Assembly (NCBI RefSeq): GCF_002272875.1
Contig: NZ_MLAN01000004.1
Location: 89,387-153,386, forward strand
From: Helicobacter sp. 11S02629-2
Lineage (GTDB): Bacteria > Campylobacterota > Campylobacteria > Campylobacterales > Helicobacteraceae
Reading direction: 5' to 3'
DNA length: 64,000 nucleotides
Below, piece after piece: positions 62,545-64,000 of this stretch. Position 1 is the stretch's first letter. Every line of letters starts with the position of its first letter. The position numbers and the translations under genes are program-made. The notes below the pieces were generated by a model. It worked only from the letters and a program-made list of their open reading frames with translations. It was not told the DNA's origin and ran no database searches.

Positions 62545-63033
62545 GGATTATCTTACCTAACTAGCCTATTAGTTTATTTATATTTGCGGAATCTTTTAGC
62601 AACACTCTTTTTTTATGTGTCTAAGCCTTAAGCTAGTGCTAATGGTAGCAAAATCTATTAGCATATACATAAGCTTTCTTAGCCTAAAGACGCATATCAA
62701 AAAAAGATATAAATGGATTTTCATAGCTTTTGTAAATGTTTTAGCCAAGCTTTTAACGCTTGGCATTTCTATAGCCACTAATACTAGCGATTCTTTTTTT
62801 AACTTAATATATTTTTATTTTAAAGCTACTTTGGTCTCTTTTAAAAGTCTAGCTAGATTAAAATATACTTTCAAAGCAACTTTTAGATTCCATATTTAAT
62901 AGTTGTAATTATCATATTTTCTAAACCTGCAAGATTTAAAGCCACTCAAAGCCACTCTTAGTATCTTAAATCTACTCTTTTAATATTTAGCCCAACCCCC
63001 CTCTTTAGAATTAGAATTTTAAGGAGAAAAGTT
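62545..63033. other. Gap between glycosyltransferase and recombinase, with a doubtful frame
   Basis: Most of this 489-base gap is AT-rich and non-coding. A plus-strand frame (62615-62899, 94 codons) has membrane-like phrases such as KWIFIAFVNVLAKLLTLGIS. These recall the start of polysaccharide flippases, but the frame has no ribosome site and ends in low-quality sequence. I read it as a possible remnant. An AAGGAG ribosome site for the recombinase is at 63021-63026. Confidence 0.35.
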
Positions 63034-63576
63034 ATGAATGTAGTAGAGCCTATAAAAAATAAAAAAGACTTACAGAGGATAGAAGCAAGACTTGCATTAA
63101 GAAATAAGCGAGATTTACTGATGTTTGAACTAGGTATAAATAGTGGACTTAGAATCTCAGATATTTTAAAGCTAAATATAAAAGATGTGCGTAGTCAAAC
63201 CCATATACATCTTGTAGAAAAAAAGACTAAAAAGGTTAAACGCTTCCCCTTAAACCAAAAAGTGAAAGGCTTAATCCAGTCTTTTATAGAAGGTAGATAT
63301 GATGATGAGCCACTTTTTAAGACGAAGTTTAATAATAGGCTTGATAGATTCCAAGCATATAAGATAGTTAGCAAAGCCTGCAAAGATGTAGGCATAAAAC
63401 AAAAGATAGGAACTCACTCCTTACGTAAAACCTTTGGTTACCACCACTATCAGCAGTTTAAAGACTTAGCCATCTTACAGCGCATCTTTAATCACGCCCA
63501 AGCAAGCACTACGCTTAGATATATAGGCATAGATCAAGAAGAGATAGATAAAAGCTATAGCAGTTTTGTACTATAG
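63034..63576 (+). CDS. Single-domain tyrosine recombinase (FimB/FimE size)
   Basis: A 180-residue site-specific recombinase with all catalytic residues: R40 (SGLRISD), a beta-hairpin Lys at 63-64 (VEKKTKK), H128 and R131 (GTHSLRKTFGYH), H154 (FNHAQAS) and the nucleophile Y163 (TLRYIGI). It lacks the N-terminal core-binding (SAM-like) domain of XerH and phage integrases, like FimB/FimE (about 200 residues). The gene ends 38 bases before the first of two inverted 26-bp repeats. The ATG is preceded by AAGGAG. Likely job: inverting or excising the DNA at those repeats; phage-type origin is also possible. Confidence 0.85.
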   Translation: MNVVEPIKNKKDLQRIEARLALRNKRDLLMFELGINSGLRISDILKLNIKDVRSQTHIHLVEKKTKKVKRFPLNQKVKGLIQSFIEGRYDDEPLFKTKFNNRLDRFQAYKIVSKACKDVGIKQKIGTHSLRKTFGYHHYQQFKDLAILQRIFNHAQASTTLRYIGIDQEEIDKSYSSFVL

Positions 63577-63614
63577 TGCTTTAAGCTTTAGTGTTTAGAA
63601 TCTAAACACTATCA

Positions 63615-63640
63615 CACCACATAATAGGTATTGTGTGGTG
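63615..63640. repeat. Inverted repeat, left (26 bp)
   Basis: CACCACATAATA GG TATTGTGTGGTG, with 12-base arms symmetric except one position. It reappears in reverse orientation at 63834-63859. The plus strand continues TTTTCC, so as RNA it could also act as the recombinase gene terminator. Confidence 0.8.
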
Positions 63641-63833
63641 TTTTCCTACTTAAGATTAGCAAAAATTGTAGCACATTTTGTGTCATAGATAAAAAATATA
63701 AACATTTGCTAATTTATTAACAAATAAGATTCTATATTTTCCCATAAGTTTAGTCTCACAGGCTAAATCTTGATACATTTTCTCTCCACGTTTTACTTGC
63801 TAGTAGCAATTATCCACGTTTTTAAAAACCTAG
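63641..63833. promoter_or_regulatory. 193-bp segment bounded by inverted repeats, candidate invertible promoter
   Basis: No gene is present in the segment. It carries an extended -10 reading leftward (63665-63670) and several AT-rich hexamers on both strands. The nucleotidyltransferase start codon is only 14 bases beyond the right repeat, so that gene's promoter must lie inside the segment or further left. Inversion is inferred, not seen. Confidence 0.5.
63665..63670 (-). promoter_or_regulatory. Leftward extended -10 element inside the candidate invertible segment
   Basis: The minus strand reads ATGTGCTACAATTTT, so TGC precedes TACAAT, the same form as the end of the CRISPR repeats. In the orientation given it points away from the gene at 63874; after inversion it would point toward it. 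Confidence 0.5.
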
Positions 63834-63859
63834 CACCACACAATACCTATTGTGTGGTG
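63834..63859. repeat. Inverted repeat, right (26 bp)
   Basis: CACCACACAATA CC TATTGTGTGGTG has perfect 12-base arms. Compared with the left copy, its complement differs at one base, and the central GG/CC gives it the opposite orientation. It ends 14 bases before the ATG of the next gene. Confidence 0.8.
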
Positions 63860-63873
63860 TAGTGAGGTAAATC

Positions 63874-64000
63874 ATGCAAAAACTAATCATCCAAGCAGGG
63901 GGTCGTGGCACAAGGCTAGAAGGTCTGACTAGAAATAAACCTAAGTGCTTAGTCCCAGTAGACAACCTCCCTATAATCTTTCATATCTTTAAACATTTTC
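63874..64000 (+). CDS. Nucleotidyltransferase (sugar-1-phosphate type), 3' end outside window
   Basis: The ATG at 63874 follows GAGGTAAATC. The 42 visible residues begin MQKLIIQAGGRGTRLEGLTR and continue NKPKCLVPVDNLPIIFHIF. This is the nucleotide-binding start of NTP transferases (GGxGTRL and KPK motifs), which make NDP-sugars or CDP/UDP-activated precursors for LPS, capsule or glycoprotein glycans. The exact enzyme cannot be told from this part. It lies immediately beside the right inverted repeat. Confidence 0.8.
   Translation, partial: MQKLIIQAGGRGTRLEGLTRNKPKCLVPVDNLPIIFHIFKHF

Noticed and set aside
53107..63576. tRNA-Ser as the attachment site of an island that includes the recombinase at 63034
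   Set aside because: I found no second copy of the tRNA 3' end, and rnpB and an ordinary operon lie between the tRNA and the recombinase.
63615..63859. The two palindromes as a dif-like chromosome dimer resolution site
   Set aside because: There are two copies in inverted orientation with nearly perfect dyads, whereas dif occurs once and is asymmetric; the recombinase here is far shorter than XerH.

Overview
This 64 kb window comes from a low-GC Campylobacterota chromosome, most likely a Helicobacter of the enterohepatic type. The evidence is gene content and order: thrB-ylxR-infB, serA-(HP0398-like)-rpsA, a ccoNOQP operon followed by a DUF4006 gene and a fixH-like gene, clpS-clpA, and small proteins typical of the group. 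leuB, leuD and argD are present, which gastric H. pylori lacks.

Regions 1-53.2 kb are mainly housekeeping. From left to right they carry infB (cut by the window edge), ylxR, thrB, rseP and pgsA; a PglK/Wzk-type flippase; luxS; two lipoproteins; radA; serA and rpsA; plsY; argD; a chemoreceptor; folD; a small cytochrome c; ybeD; cfa; a possible type I toxin-antitoxin locus (23.6-23.8 kb); an outer membrane protein behind a 14-A tract (24.2-25.8 kb); a PilT-like ATPase with three pilin-like genes joined to the end of the cbb3 oxidase operon (26.3-33.4 kb); an LplT-Aas fusion; a nitroreductase; aspB; fliR; clpSA; leuDB; hemL; two tandem amino-acid permeases; and ruvB.

Region 53.2-59.1 kb starts at tRNA-Ser(GCU) and is a decayed island. 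It holds short phage-gene fragments on both strands (TerS/Nu1-like, tail Z-like, late-control-D-like and tape-measure-like pieces), two small HTH proteins, a truncated YafQ-type toxin, two degenerate single CRISPR repeats, then an intact array of 8 repeats and 7 spacers with an adjacent tracrRNA (type II). No cas gene lies anywhere in the window. rnpB (RNase P RNA, minus strand) closes the island.

Region 59.1-64 kb has an RND-type periplasmic adaptor, an ArsS-like sensor kinase and a family 2 glycosyltransferase. It ends with a 180-residue tyrosine recombinase followed at once by two 26-bp inverted repeats. These bracket a 193-bp promoter-like segment that lies directly in front of a sugar nucleotidyltransferase gene. 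The arrangement is like a FimB/FimE phase-inversion switch and is the most attractive candidate for an undescribed system here.

Across the window, many intergenic hairpins are built from one recurring core (TAGATTCTA and its complement).
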